This document shows, piece after piece, positions 21,585-31,045 of a DNA stretch of 35,604 nucleotides (position 1 is the stretch's first letter; every line of letters starts with the position of its first letter). The position numbers were made by a program, and so were the translations under genes. The notes below the pieces were generated by a model, which was not told where the DNA came from, did not search any database, and saw only the letters and a list, made by a program, of their open reading frames with translations. The stretch lies in assembly GCF_016613415.1 (NCBI RefSeq), contig NZ_JACWCT010000121.1, positions 1 through 35,604 on the forward strand. Direction: 5' to 3'. Source of the stretch: Methylobacterium ajmalii (GTDB taxonomy: Bacteria; Pseudomonadota; Alphaproteobacteria; Rhizobiales; Beijerinckiaceae).

Positions 21585-22586
21585 ATGGACGCGGCAACCC
21601 TCGATCGGGCGGGCTCCCTGCCCCTGCCGGAGCTGTACGACCGGGTCCGCCACCACGTCCCGGCGATCGAGTGGCCGGCGCTGGCCGGCGACGTCGCGGC
21701 GATCCAGGCGCTGAAGCGCGAGCGCAACGCCGTGGTGCTGGCGCACAACTACCAGGCGCCGGAGATCTTCCACACGGTGGCGGACATCGTCGGCGACAGC
21801 CTGGCGCTGGCCCGCGAGGCGGCCCGCACGGATGCCGACGTGATCGTGGTGGCGGGCGTGCACTTCATGGCCGAGACCGCCAAGATCCTGAACCCGACGA
21901 AGACCGTGCTGATCCCGGACCTCGCGGCCGGCTGCTCCCTGGCGGATTCGATCACCGCCGCCGACGTGCGGGACCTGCGCCGCCGCCACCCGGGCGTGCC
22001 GGTGGTGACGTACGTCAACACCTCCGCGGCCGTGAAGGCGGAGTCGGACCTCTGCTGCACCTCCGGCAACGCCAGGGCGGTGGTCGAATCCCTCGGCGTG
22101 AAGCGCGTCCTGATGATCCCCGACGAGTACCTGGCGCAGAACGTCCAGGCCGAGCTGCCGCATATCGAGATCCTGACCTGGGCCGGCCATTGCGAGGTGC
22201 ACGAGCGCTTCACGGCAGCCGACATCCGCGAGGCGCGCGAGGCCTATCCGGGCGTGACGGTGCTGGCCCACCCCGAATGCCCGCCGGGCGTGGTGGCGGA
22301 GGCGGATTTCTCGGGCTCGACCGCGGCGATGCAGGATTACGTCGAGACCCGGCGGCCGGCGCAGGTGGTGCTGATCACCGAATGCGCGATGGCCGACAAC
22401 CTCGCGGTGCGCAACCCGGACGTCGCGTTCGTCAAGCCGTGCAACCTCTGCCCGCATATGAAGCGGATCAGCCTGCAAAAAATCCGGCAGAGCCTGGAGG
22501 GGCTGACCCACGAGGTCACGGTGCCGGACGACCTGATCGCCCCGGCGCGCCGCGCCGTCGAGCGCATGCTGGCGGTCCGGGCATGA
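21585..22586 (+). CDS. nadA: Quinolinate synthase
   Basis: A 4Fe-4S enzyme of 333 residues. It condenses iminoaspartate (made by NadB) with dihydroxyacetone phosphate to quinolinate in the cytoplasm. The ATG at 21585 has AGGGAGG six bases upstream; the frame is open to 21552 but that part is the operator. Visible signatures: [81 protein letters not shown], and the last cluster cysteines in [15 protein letters not shown]. The cluster cysteines are intact. Its TGA overlaps the nadB ATG by four bases. Confidence 0.97.
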   Translation: MDAATLDRAGSLPLPELYDRVRHHVPAIEWPALAGDVAAIQALKRERNAVVLAHNYQAPEIFHTVADIVGDSLALAREAARTDADVIVVAGVHFMAETAKILNPTKTVLIPDLAAGCSLADSITAADVRDLRRRHPGVPVVTYVNTSAAVKAESDLCCTSGNARAVVESLGVKRVLMIPDEYLAQNVQAELPHIEILTWAGHCEVHERFTAADIREAREAYPGVTVLAHPECPPGVVAEADFSGSTAAMQDYVETRRPAQVVLITECAMADNLAVRNPDVAFVKPCNLCPHMKRISLQKIRQSLEGLTHEVTVPDDLIAPARRAVERMLAVRA

Positions 22587-24133
22587 CGGCCGATCGCGTC
22601 GTCGTGGTCGGGGCCGGCGTCGCCGGCCTCGCCACGGCCCTGCGGCTGGCGCCGCTCCCCGTCACCCTCGTCACCGCGGCGCCTTTGGGCGAGGAGACCG
22701 CCACGGCCTGGGCGCAGGGCGGCATCGCGGCGGCGATCGGCGCCGACGATGCCCCGGCGCTCCACGCCGCCGACACGCTGGCGGCCGGCGCGGGCCTGAG
22801 CGACGCAGGCATCGCCCAAATCGTCGCCGAGGCCGGTCCCGGCCTGGTGGACTGGCTCGTCGGGCTCGGCCTCGCCTTCGACCGTGGACCTGACGGCGCT
22901 CCGGCGCTGGGCCTGGAGGCGGCGCATTCCCGCCGCCGCATCGTCAAGGCGGGGGGCGACGCCACCGGCGCCGCGGTCCTGCGCACGCTGGCCCGGGCGG
23001 CGGCGGCCTGCCCGTCGGTCACCGTCACGGTCGGGCGGGCGACGGCCCTGGCGCAGGACGGCGAGGGCCGGGTCACCGGCCTCGTGCTGCGCACCGACCG
23101 GGGAGCCCTGGAGCTGCCGGCCCGGGCCGTGGTGCTGGCGACCGGGGGCCTCGGCGGGCTCTACCGCTCGACGACCAACCCGACCGGCGCGGTCGGGGCC
23201 GGCCTCGTCCTGGCGGCCCGGGCCGGCGCGGTCCTGCGCGACGTCGAGTTCGTGCAGTTCCACCCGACCGCGATCGCGATCCGCACCGACGGCCCGCTGC
23301 CGCTCGCCACCGAGGCGCTGCGCGGCGAGGGCGCGGTCCTGGTCGACGCCGCGGGCGGCCGGGTGATGGCCGGCATCGCCGGGGCCGAGCTCGCCCCCCG
23401 CGACGTGGTCGCCCGGGCCATCGCCCGGCGGACCGGCCGGGGCGAGGCGGTCTTCCTGGATGCCCGCCGGATCGACGTGGCGCGCCGCTTCCCGACCGTG
23501 GCCGCCCTCTGCCGTGCCGCCGGGCTCGATCCGGCCGCAGCCCCGATCCCGGTGCGGCCGGCGGCGCACTACCACATGGGCGGGATCCGGGTGGACGGGC
23601 ACGGCCGCAGCACGCTGCCCGGCCTGTGGGCCTGCGGCGAGGTCGCGGCGACCGGGCTGCACGGGGCAAACCGCCTCGCCAGCAACTCGCTCCTCGAGGC
23701 GATGGCCTTCGCGGAGCGGATCGCCGCCGACATCCGCGATTCGAAGCGCGCCGCGGCGGGCGCGGGCCGCGCCCCGGAGCCGCTCCCCGCGTCCGACGCC
23801 CTGCCGGAGATCCGCGACCTGCAAGAAATCCGCGACCTGATGGAGGCGGGGGTCGGGCTGGTGCGCGACGAGGCCGGCCTCGCCCGGGCCGTCTCCCGGC
23901 TCGCCGCCCTGGCCCGGGCCGGCTCCGCGGAGGCCGTCGCCGGGCTCCTCGTGGCGGCGGCGGCGCTTGCCCGGCGCGAGAGCCGCGGCGGCCATTGGCG
24001 GGCCGACCATCCGGGGCAGCAGGCGCCCCGCTCCACCGACATCACCCTGACCCAAGCCTTCGCGACAGCCGATGCCCTCGCGACGGCCGACGCCGTCGCG
24101 CGCCCCTCCTCCCTCGTCGAGGCAACCCGATGA
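22583..24133 (+). CDS. nadB: L-aspartate oxidase
   Basis: An FAD enzyme of 516 residues that oxidises L-aspartate to iminoaspartate, the first step of NAD synthesis. It starts with ATG overlapping the nadA stop. Signatures: the FAD site [91 protein letters not shown] and the FAD-proximal [22 protein letters not shown]. The C-terminal helical domain is normal, ending in a low-complexity tail with two ATADA copies. It also overlaps nadC by four bases (ATGA), so the three enzymes are translationally coupled. Confidence 0.96.
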   Translation: MTADRVVVVGAGVAGLATALRLAPLPVTLVTAAPLGEETATAWAQGGIAAAIGADDAPALHAADTLAAGAGLSDAGIAQIVAEAGPGLVDWLVGLGLAFDRGPDGAPALGLEAAHSRRRIVKAGGDATGAAVLRTLARAAAACPSVTVTVGRATALAQDGEGRVTGLVLRTDRGALELPARAVVLATGGLGGLYRSTTNPTGAVGAGLVLAARAGAVLRDVEFVQFHPTAIAIRTDGPLPLATEALRGEGAVLVDAAGGRVMAGIAGAELAPRDVVARAIARRTGRGEAVFLDARRIDVARRFPTVAALCRAAGLDPAAAPIPVRPAAHYHMGGIRVDGHGRSTLPGLWACGEVAATGLHGANRLASNSLLEAMAFAERIAADIRDSKRAAAGAGRAPEPLPASDALPEIRDLQEIRDLMEAGVGLVRDEAGLARAVSRLAALARAGSAEAVAGLLVAAAALARRESRGGHWRADHPGQQAPRSTDITLTQAFATADALATADAVARPSSLVEATR

Positions 24134-24993
24134 CCGACACGACCCTTCCCCCCGCCCTGCCCCGCCTCATGGTCGAGCCGATCGTGCGCGCCGCCCTCCT
24201 GGAGGATCTCGGCCGCGCCGGCGACCTCACCACCGACAGCATCGTCCCGGCGGAGGCCCGCTTCTCCGGCGCCATCGTCTCGCGCCAGGCCGGCACGGTC
24301 GCGGGGACGGACGCGGCGGCGCTCGCCTTCGCGCTCCTCGATTCCACGGTGAGGGTCTCGGTGCTGCGCCCCGACGGCAGCCGGGTCGCCCCGGGCGAGG
24401 CGGTGATCGCCCTCGACGGGCCGGCGCGGGCGATCCTCTCGGCCGAGCGCGTCGCCCTCAACCTGCTGTGCCGGCTCTCGGGCGTTGCCACCGCCACCGC
24501 CTCGCTGGTCGAGGCGGCGCGCCCGCACGGCAAGGCCCGCATCGTCTGCACCCGCAAGACCACGCCGGGCCTGCGCAGCCTGGAGAAGCACGCGGTGCGG
24601 GCCGGGGGCGGGGCCAACCACCGCTTCGGCCTCGACGACGCGGTGCTGATCAAGGACAACCACGTCGCGGTGGCGGGCGGCGTCGCCCCGGCGGTGCGGC
24701 GGGCGCGGGCCGGGGTCGGCCACCTCGTGAAGATCGAGGTCGAGGTCGACACCCTGGCCCAGCTGGACGAGGCCCTGTCGGTCGGCGCCGACGCGGTGCT
24801 CCTCGACAACATGAGCCCCGACACCCTGCGCGCGGCGGTGGCGATGATCGACGGGCGGGCGGTCAGCGAGGCCTCGGGCCGGATCAGCCGCGAGACCGTC
24901 GGCGCGGTGGCGGCGACGGGGGTCGACCTGATCTCGACCGGCTGGATCACCCACAGCGCGCCGATCGTCGATCTGGGGCTGGATGTGGCGTGA
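24130..24993 (+). CDS. nadC: Nicotinate-nucleotide pyrophosphorylase (carboxylating)
   Basis: A 287-residue quinolinate phosphoribosyltransferase that joins quinolinate and PRPP to make nicotinate mononucleotide and CO2. Signatures: [107 protein letters not shown] and [21 protein letters not shown]. It completes the nadABC operon under NadQ. Length is normal. A hairpin between it and the convergent polA gene may end transcription in both directions. Confidence 0.97.
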   Translation: MTDTTLPPALPRLMVEPIVRAALLEDLGRAGDLTTDSIVPAEARFSGAIVSRQAGTVAGTDAAALAFALLDSTVRVSVLRPDGSRVAPGEAVIALDGPARAILSAERVALNLLCRLSGVATATASLVEAARPHGKARIVCTRKTTPGLRSLEKHAVRAGGGANHRFGLDDAVLIKDNHVAVAGGVAPAVRRARAGVGHLVKIEVEVDTLAQLDEALSVGADAVLLDNMSPDTLRAAVAMIDGRAVSEASGRISRETVGAVAATGVDLISTGWITHSAPIVDLGLDVA

Positions 24994-25054
24994 GGAGGCA
25001 CGAGGCACGGGCGGCTCGGAAAGAGAGCCACCCGCGCCAATCGGAAAACCGCCG

Positions 25055-25103
25055 CCCTTTCCCGGACGACCGGAGCGAGAGCGGAAGGAGATCCGGGAAA
25101 GGG
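25055..25103. terminator. Hairpin between convergent nadC and polA
   Basis: CCCTTTCCCGGA at 25055-25066 and its exact complement TCCGGGAAAGGG at 25092-25103 form a 12-bp stem with a 25-base loop. It lies 61 bases after nadC and before the polA stop side. It is a candidate for two-way termination; the long loop makes it uncertain. Confidence 0.5.
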
Positions 25104-25164
25104 GAGAGCGGCGAGGGCCGGCCTGTCGTCTCGACGTTCACATCGATGCCCGGCCGAGCCGCCC

Positions 25165-28100
25165 TCAATGCGCCTCCTGCCAGTTCAGGGCCGCCTTGGC
25201 CTCGACGGCGAGGGGCACCCGCAGGGTCACGGCCGGGTGCGGCGCCTCCTCCATCACGCGGGCGATGATCGGCAGCGCGCGATCGACCTCGTCGTCGGGG
25301 GCCTCGAACACGAGCTCGTCGTGGACCTGGAGCAGCATCCGGGTCGAGAGGCCGGCCTCGGAGAGCGCGCCCTCCATCCGGACCATCGCCCGGCGGATGA
25401 TGTCGGCGGCCGTGCCCTGGATCGGGGCGTTGATCGCCTGGCGCTCGACCGAGGCGCGCTCCTGCGGGTTGTTGGAGCGGATCTGCGGGTAGTGGCAGAC
25501 CCGGCCGAACAGGGTCGTGACGTAGCCCTTGTCGCGGCAGAGCTTCTTGGTGTCGTCGATATAGGCGCGGATGCCGGGGAAGCGCTCGAAATACTGCTTG
25601 ATGAAGGCCGCGGCCTCGCCCTGCGGGATGCCGAGCCGGTCGGCGAGGCCGAAGGCCGAGATGCCGTAGATGATGCCGAAGTTGATCGTTTTGGCCCGGC
25701 GCCGCAGGTCCGAGGTCATCTGGTCGAGGGGCACGCCGAACATCGCCGAGGCGGTCGCCGCGTGGATGTCGATGCCGTCCTCGAAGGCTTGGCGCAGCTG
25801 CGGGATGTCGGCGATGTGGGCGAGCAGCCGCAGCTCGATCTGGCTGTAATCGGCCGAGATCAGCTTGTGGCCGGCATCGGCCACGAAGGCCTGGCGGATG
25901 CGCCGTCCCTCCTCGGTGCGGACCGGGATGTTCTGGAGGTTGGGGTCCGACGAGGAGAGGCGCCCGGTCGTGGTGGCGGCGAGCGCGAAGGAGGTGTGGA
26001 CCCGGTCGGTCTCGCGGTCGGCATGCTCCTGCAGGCTGTCGGTGTAGGTCGATTTCAGCTTCGAGAGCTGGCGCCATTCGAGGATCCGGCGCGGCAGGTC
26101 GTGGCCCTGGCCGGCCAGTTCTTCGAGCAGCGTCGCGGGCGTCGCCCACTGGCCGGACGGGGTCTTCTTGGCGCCGGGCAGGCCCATCTTGCCGAACAGG
26201 ATGTCGCCGATCTGCTTGGGCGACGAGACCGAGAACTTTTCCCCGGCCATCTCCTGGATCTCGTCCTCGAGACGCGCCAGCGACTGGGCGAAATCGCCCG
26301 AGAGCCGGCTCAGCATCTGGCGGTCGACCTTGATGCCCTCGCGCTCCATGCGCGCCAGCACCGGCACGAGCGGCCGCTCCAGGGTCTCGTAGACGGTGGC
26401 GCGGCGCTCGGCGGCGAGCCGCGGCTTCATCAGCCGCCACAGGCGCAGCGTCACGTCGGCGTCTTCCGCCGCGTAGGCCGTCGCCTTGTCGAGGGCGACC
26501 TTGTCGAACGTCACCTTCTGGCGCCCGGTGCCGGCGACGTCCGCGAAGGTGATCGGCTGGTGGCCGAGATGGCGGCGGGCCAGTTCGTCCATGCCGTGCG
26601 AGCCCTTGCCGGCATCGAGCACGTAGGAGATCAGCATCGTGTCGTCGAAGGGCCGGACCTCGATGCCGTGGCGGGCGAGCACCAGCCAGTCGTACTTGAC
26701 GTTCTGGCCGATCTTGAGAACCGACGGGTTTTCCAGGAGCGGCTTGAGGCGCGCCTGCACGGCCTCCCAGGAGAGCTGCCCCGGCAGCAGGCCGCCGCCG
26801 AACAGGTCCTCGCCGCCGCGGTGGCTGAGCGGGATGTAGCAGGCCCGCCCCGGCGCGGTGGCGAGCGAGACGCCGACGAGGTCGGCCTTGTTGGCGTCGA
26901 GCGCGGTCGTCTCGGTATCGACCGCGACGATGCCCGCCTCGACCGCCTCGGCGATCCAGGAATCCAGGCTCTCGACCGTGGTGACGGTCTCGTAGGACGC
27001 GGTGTCGAACGGCTTGACCGATTCCGCCGCGCGCGCCGCCACCAGCGTCGTCGGCGTCGCCTCGGTGGGGGCCTTCGGCTTCGGGGGCGCGTCCGGCAGG
27101 TCGAGGTCGGCGAAGGGATCGACCTCGGCCTTCGCGTCGGCGGGAGCGCCGTCGGGCGTGTCGCCGAAGAACGGCGTGACGTCGCTGCCGCCCTTCTCGT
27201 TCGTGAAGCCGGGCTCGGCGCCCGCCGGCAGCAGGGCGGGGTCGGGCCGCACCGCCTCGGGGTCGACGTGCAGCATCTGGGCGATGCGGCGCGTCAGGGT
27301 GTTGAACTCCATCGCCTTGAGGAAGCCGACGAGGCGCTCGGGGTCGGGCTTCGGAAGCCTGAGGTCGTCGAGCGGCACCGGCACCGGCACGGCTTCGTCG
27401 AGGGCGACGAGGCGGCGCGACAGGCGGGCCTGGTCGATGTTGGCCAGAAGCGTCTCGCGCCGCTTGGGCTGCTTGATGGTGGCGGCCTTGTCGAGCAGCG
27501 CGTCGAGGCTGCCGAACTCCTTGATGAGCGCCGCGGCGGTCTTCAGGCCGATGCCCGGCACGCCCGGCACGTTGTCGGAGGTGTCGCCGATCAGCGCCAG
27601 CGCGTCGCCGATCTGCTCGGGACCCAAGCCTTCCCAGCGCTCCAAGATGGCGGCGCGGTCGAGGTTGCGCTCGGGCCGGTAGCCCGGCTTGCCCTTCTGG
27701 CCCGATTCGAAGTCGTAGAAGCGCACGAGGTCGCCGACGAGCTGCATCAGGTCCTTGTCGGACGAGACGATGATGACGCCCGCCCCCCGGCCTTCCGCCT
27801 GGCGCGAATAGGTCGCGATCAGGTCGTCGGCCTCGTAGCGCGGCAGCTCGATCGGGTGCAGGCCGAAGGCGCGGACCGCGTCGCGCATCAAGGGCATCTG
27901 GCGCTTGAGATCCTCGGGCGCGTCGGGCCGGTGGCCCTTGTAGTCCGGGAAGATCTCCTTCCGGAACGAGCCCTCGGACTTGTCGAACACGATGGCGAGA
28001 TGGGTCGGGACGACGCCGGCCGCGCCCTCCTGCACGAACTGCGCGAGCTTGGCGCAGAACAGCCGCACCGCCCCGGTCGGCAGCCCGTCGGAGGGGCGGA

Positions 28101-28227
28101 AATTGTAGCGCTCGGGCTGGTTGATCGACTGGAAATAGGCCCGGAAGATGAACGACGAGCCGTCGACCAGGAGCACCTGATCGCCGGGGCCGACGGGCTT
28201 CGTCTCGGGGACGGTCTCGGTGCTCAT
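25165..28227 (-). CDS. polA: DNA polymerase I
   Basis: A 1020-residue family A DNA polymerase for repair and Okazaki-fragment processing. I start at ATG 28225-28227 (MSTETV); a GTG at 28239 is possible. The 5'-3' exonuclease domain comes first: LLVDGSSFIFRAYF, PTHLAIVFDKSEGSFRKEIF, PRYEADDLIATYSR, IIVSSDKDLMQLV. A Pro/Asp/Glu-rich linker follows (about 320-395). The 3'-5' proofreading domain is intact: the exo I motif VAVDTETTALD has its Asp and Glu. The polymerase domain shows LISADYSQIELRLLAHIA (motif A), RRAKTINFGIIYGISAFG (motif B) and LLQVHDELVFEAP (motif C). It is convergent with nadC and divergent from the secreted-protein gene at 28492. Confidence 0.98.
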   Translation of the reverse strand: MSTETVPETKPVGPGDQVLLVDGSSFIFRAYFQSINQPERYNFRPSDGLPTGAVRLFCAKLAQFVQEGAAGVVPTHLAIVFDKSEGSFRKEIFPDYKGHRPDAPEDLKRQMPLMRDAVRAFGLHPIELPRYEADDLIATYSRQAEGRGAGVIIVSSDKDLMQLVGDLVRFYDFESGQKGKPGYRPERNLDRAAILERWEGLGPEQIGDALALIGDTSDNVPGVPGIGLKTAAALIKEFGSLDALLDKAATIKQPKRRETLLANIDQARLSRRLVALDEAVPVPVPLDDLRLPKPDPERLVGFLKAMEFNTLTRRIAQMLHVDPEAVRPDPALLPAGAEPGFTNEKGGSDVTPFFGDTPDGAPADAKAEVDPFADLDLPDAPPKPKAPTEATPTTLVAARAAESVKPFDTASYETVTTVESLDSWIAEAVEAGIVAVDTETTALDANKADLVGVSLATAPGRACYIPLSHRGGEDLFGGGLLPGQLSWEAVQARLKPLLENPSVLKIGQNVKYDWLVLARHGIEVRPFDDTMLISYVLDAGKGSHGMDELARRHLGHQPITFADVAGTGRQKVTFDKVALDKATAYAAEDADVTLRLWRLMKPRLAAERRATVYETLERPLVPVLARMEREGIKVDRQMLSRLSGDFAQSLARLEDEIQEMAGEKFSVSSPKQIGDILFGKMGLPGAKKTPSGQWATPATLLEELAGQGHDLPRRILEWRQLSKLKSTYTDSLQEHADRETDRVHTSFALAATTTGRLSSSDPNLQNIPVRTEEGRRIRQAFVADAGHKLISADYSQIELRLLAHIADIPQLRQAFEDGIDIHAATASAMFGVPLDQMTSDLRRRAKTINFGIIYGISAFGLADRLGIPQGEAAAFIKQYFERFPGIRAYIDDTKKLCRDKGYVTTLFGRVCHYPQIRSNNPQERASVERQAINAPIQGTAADIIRRAMVRMEGALSEAGLSTRMLLQVHDELVFEAPDDEVDRALPIIARVMEEAPHPAVTLRVPLAVEAKAALNWQEAH

Positions 28228-28491
28228 GCGGGCTGACACTTTTGCGGCGGTCGGTCGAGACCCGTCTTAGTGCGTCGCCGGGACGAGGCAAACCGCGGCG
28301 CGGGCGCGCTCCCCGGGAATGGGTGTGCCTCCCACACACCAGGGGCCCGCGAAAGCGCCGGCCGGCCGGCCCGAAAGCTTGACTTGGCGCGGACGGAGCC
28401 TTGGTGTCGGGATCGAGAGAGCAACCGTCATTTGCCCGGGAAGCCGGACGCCGCCTTCGGGCGGGCGCCGCCCGGGCCCAGGGACCGGCCC

Positions 28492-28977
28492 ATGCCCAAG
28501 ACATCCTTCAGCAGGACACCCCTTCTCGCCGCCCTCCTGCTGGGTCTCACCGCCGCCGGCCTGTCCGCCGCGCAGGCCCGCTCGGCCCGCCAGGAGATCG
28601 CCCCGGCCGAGGAGCGCGAATTCCCGTTCGACGCCCAGATCCCCGGCTGCCAGGACGAGGGCGTGCTGGAGAAGATCACCTACCAGTTCGCCGAGAAGGA
28701 GGCGAAGTTCTGGAACTCGACGCTGACGATCGCGACCTACGACAGCATCGAGCGCACCGCATGGCGGCCCTGGGGCCTCGACTTCTACCCGCGCCGCTTC
28801 TGCACCGCGGTCGCCACCACCTCGGACGGGGTGCGCCGGCGGGTCGACTACTCGGTGCGCGAGAGCCTCGGCATCATCGGGGCGACCTACGGCGTCGAGT
28901 TTTGCGTCCACGGCCTCGACCGCAACCTCGCCTACGCCTACGCCTCGGCCTCGTCCTGCCGCGAGGCCCGGCCCTGA
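28492..28977 (+). CDS. Unrecognised secreted protein coupled to RNase T2
   Basis: A 161-residue protein with a clear signal peptide (MPKTSFSRTPLLAALLLGL, then an Ala-rich cleavage region near SAAQARSA). The mature part is about 130 residues and contains four cysteines (in IPGCQDEG, RRFCTAVAT, VEFCVHG and SSCREA), suited to two disulfides in the periplasm. Other visible elements are ITYQFAEKEAKFWNSTLTIA and RVDYSVRESLGIIGATYGVE. I do not recognise the family. It starts at ATG 28492 and its stop overlaps the RNase T2 start (TGATG), so both proteins are made together. A shared periplasmic role, for example assisting or restraining the nuclease, is a guess. No regulatory site is clear in the 250 bp upstream. 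Confidence 0.75.
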   Translation: MPKTSFSRTPLLAALLLGLTAAGLSAAQARSARQEIAPAEEREFPFDAQIPGCQDEGVLEKITYQFAEKEAKFWNSTLTIATYDSIERTAWRPWGLDFYPRRFCTAVATTSDGVRRRVDYSVRESLGIIGATYGVEFCVHGLDRNLAYAYASASSCREARP

Positions 28978-29642
28978 TGCGCGCGCTCGCCGGCCTCCTC
29001 CTCGCGGCGACCGTCGCGGGCTCGCTCGCCGCCGGCCCGGCCGCCGCGCAGGGGCGCGGGGGCGGCGAGCCGGGCGTGTTCGACTTCTACGTCCTCTCGC
29101 TGTCGTGGTCGCCGACCTACTGCGCGCTCACCGGCGAGCGGCGCAACGACCGCCAATGCGACACCGGCCGCAACCCCGGCTTCGTGGTCCACGGCCTGTG
29201 GCCGCAATACGACCGCGGCTTCCCGAGCGAGTGCGGCGCCTTCTCCCGCAGCCCGAGCCGCCCGGCGATGCAGGAGGCCGAGGGCGTCTTCCCGAGCGAG
29301 GGCCTGGCCCGCCACGAATGGCGCCAGCACGGCACCTGCTCGGGCCTCGACCCCGCCGCCTATTTCCGCGCGACCGCCAAGGCCCGCGACGCGGTGACGA
29401 TTCCCGCCGCGCTCGCGAGCCCCAAGGAGGATCTGCGCGCCGCGCCGATCGACATCGCCCGCCAGTTCGTCGCGGCCAATCCGGGCCTGCGCCCTGACAT
29501 GATGTCGGTGACGTGCCGGTCCGGGCAGCTGCAGGAGGTGCGGATCTGCTTCACCAAGGACCTGCGCGGCTTCACCGCCTGCCCCGAGGTGGCGCGCCAG
29601 AACTGCCGGGCCGGCGAGGTGACGGTGGGGGCGGGGCGGTAG
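28977..29642 (+). CDS. Secreted ribonuclease T2
   Basis: A 221-residue ribonuclease of the T2 family. A signal peptide (LAGLLLAATVAGSLAAGPAAAQG) sends it to the periplasm. Both catalytic segments are present: CAS I as FVVHGLWPQ with His72, and CAS II as RHEWRQHGTC with His113, Glu114 and His118. The YVLSLSWSPTYC element near the start is also typical. It cleaves RNA without strong base specificity through a 2',3'-cyclic phosphate intermediate, probably to scavenge nutrients. Several cysteines are present for disulfides. The gene starts in the stop of the secreted-protein gene and is the second gene of that operon. Confidence 0.95.
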   Translation: MRALAGLLLAATVAGSLAAGPAAAQGRGGGEPGVFDFYVLSLSWSPTYCALTGERRNDRQCDTGRNPGFVVHGLWPQYDRGFPSECGAFSRSPSRPAMQEAEGVFPSEGLARHEWRQHGTCSGLDPAAYFRATAKARDAVTIPAALASPKEDLRAAPIDIARQFVAANPGLRPDMMSVTCRSGQLQEVRICFTKDLRGFTACPEVARQNCRAGEVTVGAGR

Positions 29643-29904
29643 CGCCTCGCCTTCCCGTGGGGGGTGTTCGCGCGCGGGCGCCGCGGAGCGCCCGGTGCGG
29701 TGAACGCCCGACGTTGTCGTGCCGGGGTCCGCGCGCGAGCCCGCGGAAAGGCCGCCGAGGTGGAAAGCCGTCGGCCCGCTTCCGCTCGCGATGTCGACAA
29801 AGCGGGTCTCGACGGCGTGCGATCGTGGCGCGGGGGCCGATCGCTTTGCCGCCGGGCAACGCCCCCGGTCTTCGATTTTTGCCAACTTTACTTCGAAGAA
29901 CCAG

Positions 29905-30792
29905 TCAGTCCGCCGTCGAAAAAACCCTCTCGTCTCTCTCGAGATGCCGATCCAGGAAGTCGCCCACCAAGTGTGCGATCTCGGCGGCGTGCGTCTCCAG
30001 GGCGAAGTGTCCCGTATCGAGGAAATGGATCTCGGCCTCGGGAAGATCGCGCCGGTAGGCCTCCGCCCCGGGCGGGAGGAAGAAGGGATCGTTTTGCCCC
30101 CATACCGCGAGCAGCGGCGGCCGATGCTCGCGGAAGTAGGCCTGGAATTGCGGGTAGAGTGCCACGTTCGTACGGTAGCTGAGGATCAGGTCGAGCTGGA
30201 TCTCCCGGGCTCCCGGACGATGCATGTAGTGCATGTCCAGCACCATCCCGTCGGGGGATAGGCGGCCGGCCGGCGCGCCGTGCTCGTACTGCACATGAAT
30301 CGCTTCGTCGGTGAGCGCTGCGCGGCAGGCCTCGCGGTTCCCCGGGCTCGGGTCGCGCCAATAGGTCTGCCACGGCTCCCATTCCCGGCTGAGACCCTCG
30401 AGGTAGGCGTTGCCGTTCTGGGAGACGATGGCCGTCACCCGCTCGGGATGGCGCATGGCGAGCCGGAGTCCGGTCGGGGCGCCGTAGTCGAAGATGTACA
30501 GCGCGTAGCGTGTCAGTCCCATGGCCTCGACGAAGCTTTCGATCACCTCGGCAAGACGATCGAAGCTGTAATCGAAGGCATCGCGCCCGGGCGACGTCGT
30601 GTTGCCGAAGCCCGGGAGATCGGGTGCGATGACGCGGTAGCGATCGGCCAGGAATGGGATCAGATCGCGGAACATGTGCGAGGCGGTCGGGAAGCCGTGC
30701 AGCAGGAGGAGGACCGGCGCATCGCGCGGACCCGCCTCCCGGTAGAAGACGCCAACATCGCCGACCTGCTTGGTGCCGTAGCCGACCGTCAT
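29905..30792 (-). CDS. Alpha/beta hydrolase, haloalkane dehalogenase/epoxide hydrolase-like
   Basis: A cytoplasmic alpha/beta-fold hydrolase of 295 residues. The start is ATG 30790-30792 with GGAG upstream; the frame is open to 30882 but that part is unconserved. Visible elements: LLLLHGFPTASHMFRDLI (oxyanion His-Gly), VIAPDLPGFGNT, the nucleophile elbow IFDYGAPTG with Asp102, VWGQNDPFF for the acid and TGHFALE for the catalytic His. An Asp nucleophile is typical of haloalkane dehalogenases and epoxide hydrolases, not of esterases. The substrate is unknown. It is divergent from a LysR gene that probably controls it. The 262 bp before it, convergent with RNase T2, hold no gene I can see. Confidence 0.88.
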   Translation of the reverse strand: MTVGYGTKQVGDVGVFYREAGPRDAPVLLLLHGFPTASHMFRDLIPFLADRYRVIAPDLPGFGNTTSPGRDAFDYSFDRLAEVIESFVEAMGLTRYALYIFDYGAPTGLRLAMRHPERVTAIVSQNGNAYLEGLSREWEPWQTYWRDPSPGNREACRAALTDEAIHVQYEHGAPAGRLSPDGMVLDMHYMHRPGAREIQLDLILSYRTNVALYPQFQAYFREHRPPLLAVWGQNDPFFLPPGAEAYRRDLPEAEIHFLDTGHFALETHAAEIAHLVGDFLDRHLERDERVFSTAD

Positions 30793-30998
30793 AGTGCCGT
30801 TCTCCGATGGGGAAGGAGCGTGCGGACGGGGCTCATGCGGCGCTGCCTCCACGGGCTGTTGCGCGAGACCCACCAGGGTCACGTCCGGTCCGAGCGTTCC
30901 TGAGACGCGTGCGTCGCGCCTGGCCGTCTCGTGGCGTCGTCATGATCCCCGCGGCTCCGCGCCGCTGGACGAAGGGGATCTAGCACCTTGCTCCGGAT

Positions 30999-31011
30999 GC
31001 AATAAGATTGC
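30999..31011. promoter_or_regulatory. LysR-type box GCAAT-N3-ATTGC
   Basis: GCAAT-AAG-ATTGC is a perfect inverted repeat in the region between the divergent hydrolase and LysR genes, 34 bases before the lysR start. It is a good LysR-box candidate. Confidence 0.6.
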
Positions 31012-31045
31012 CCCATCGCAAGCTACGATTTCAGGATATGAAACG

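Noticed and set aside
21671..22582. An upstream extension of nadB inside nadA.
   Set aside because: NadA is well supported in its own frame, and nadB has an ATG overlapping the nadA stop with a normal FAD-binding N-terminus.
25168..28236. A plus-strand open frame of 1022 residues opposite polA, and a 1185-residue minus-strand frame overlapping it.
   Set aside because: The polA frame carries all family A polymerase motifs. The others are Arg/Pro/Ala/Gly-rich and have no recognisable domain; long antisense frames are expected in DNA this GC-rich.
29643..29904. A possible small gene or RNA between RNase T2 and the hydrolase.
   Set aside because: Open frames here are short, Arg-rich and lack ribosome binding sites; no stable RNA-like fold or clear terminator stood out by eye.
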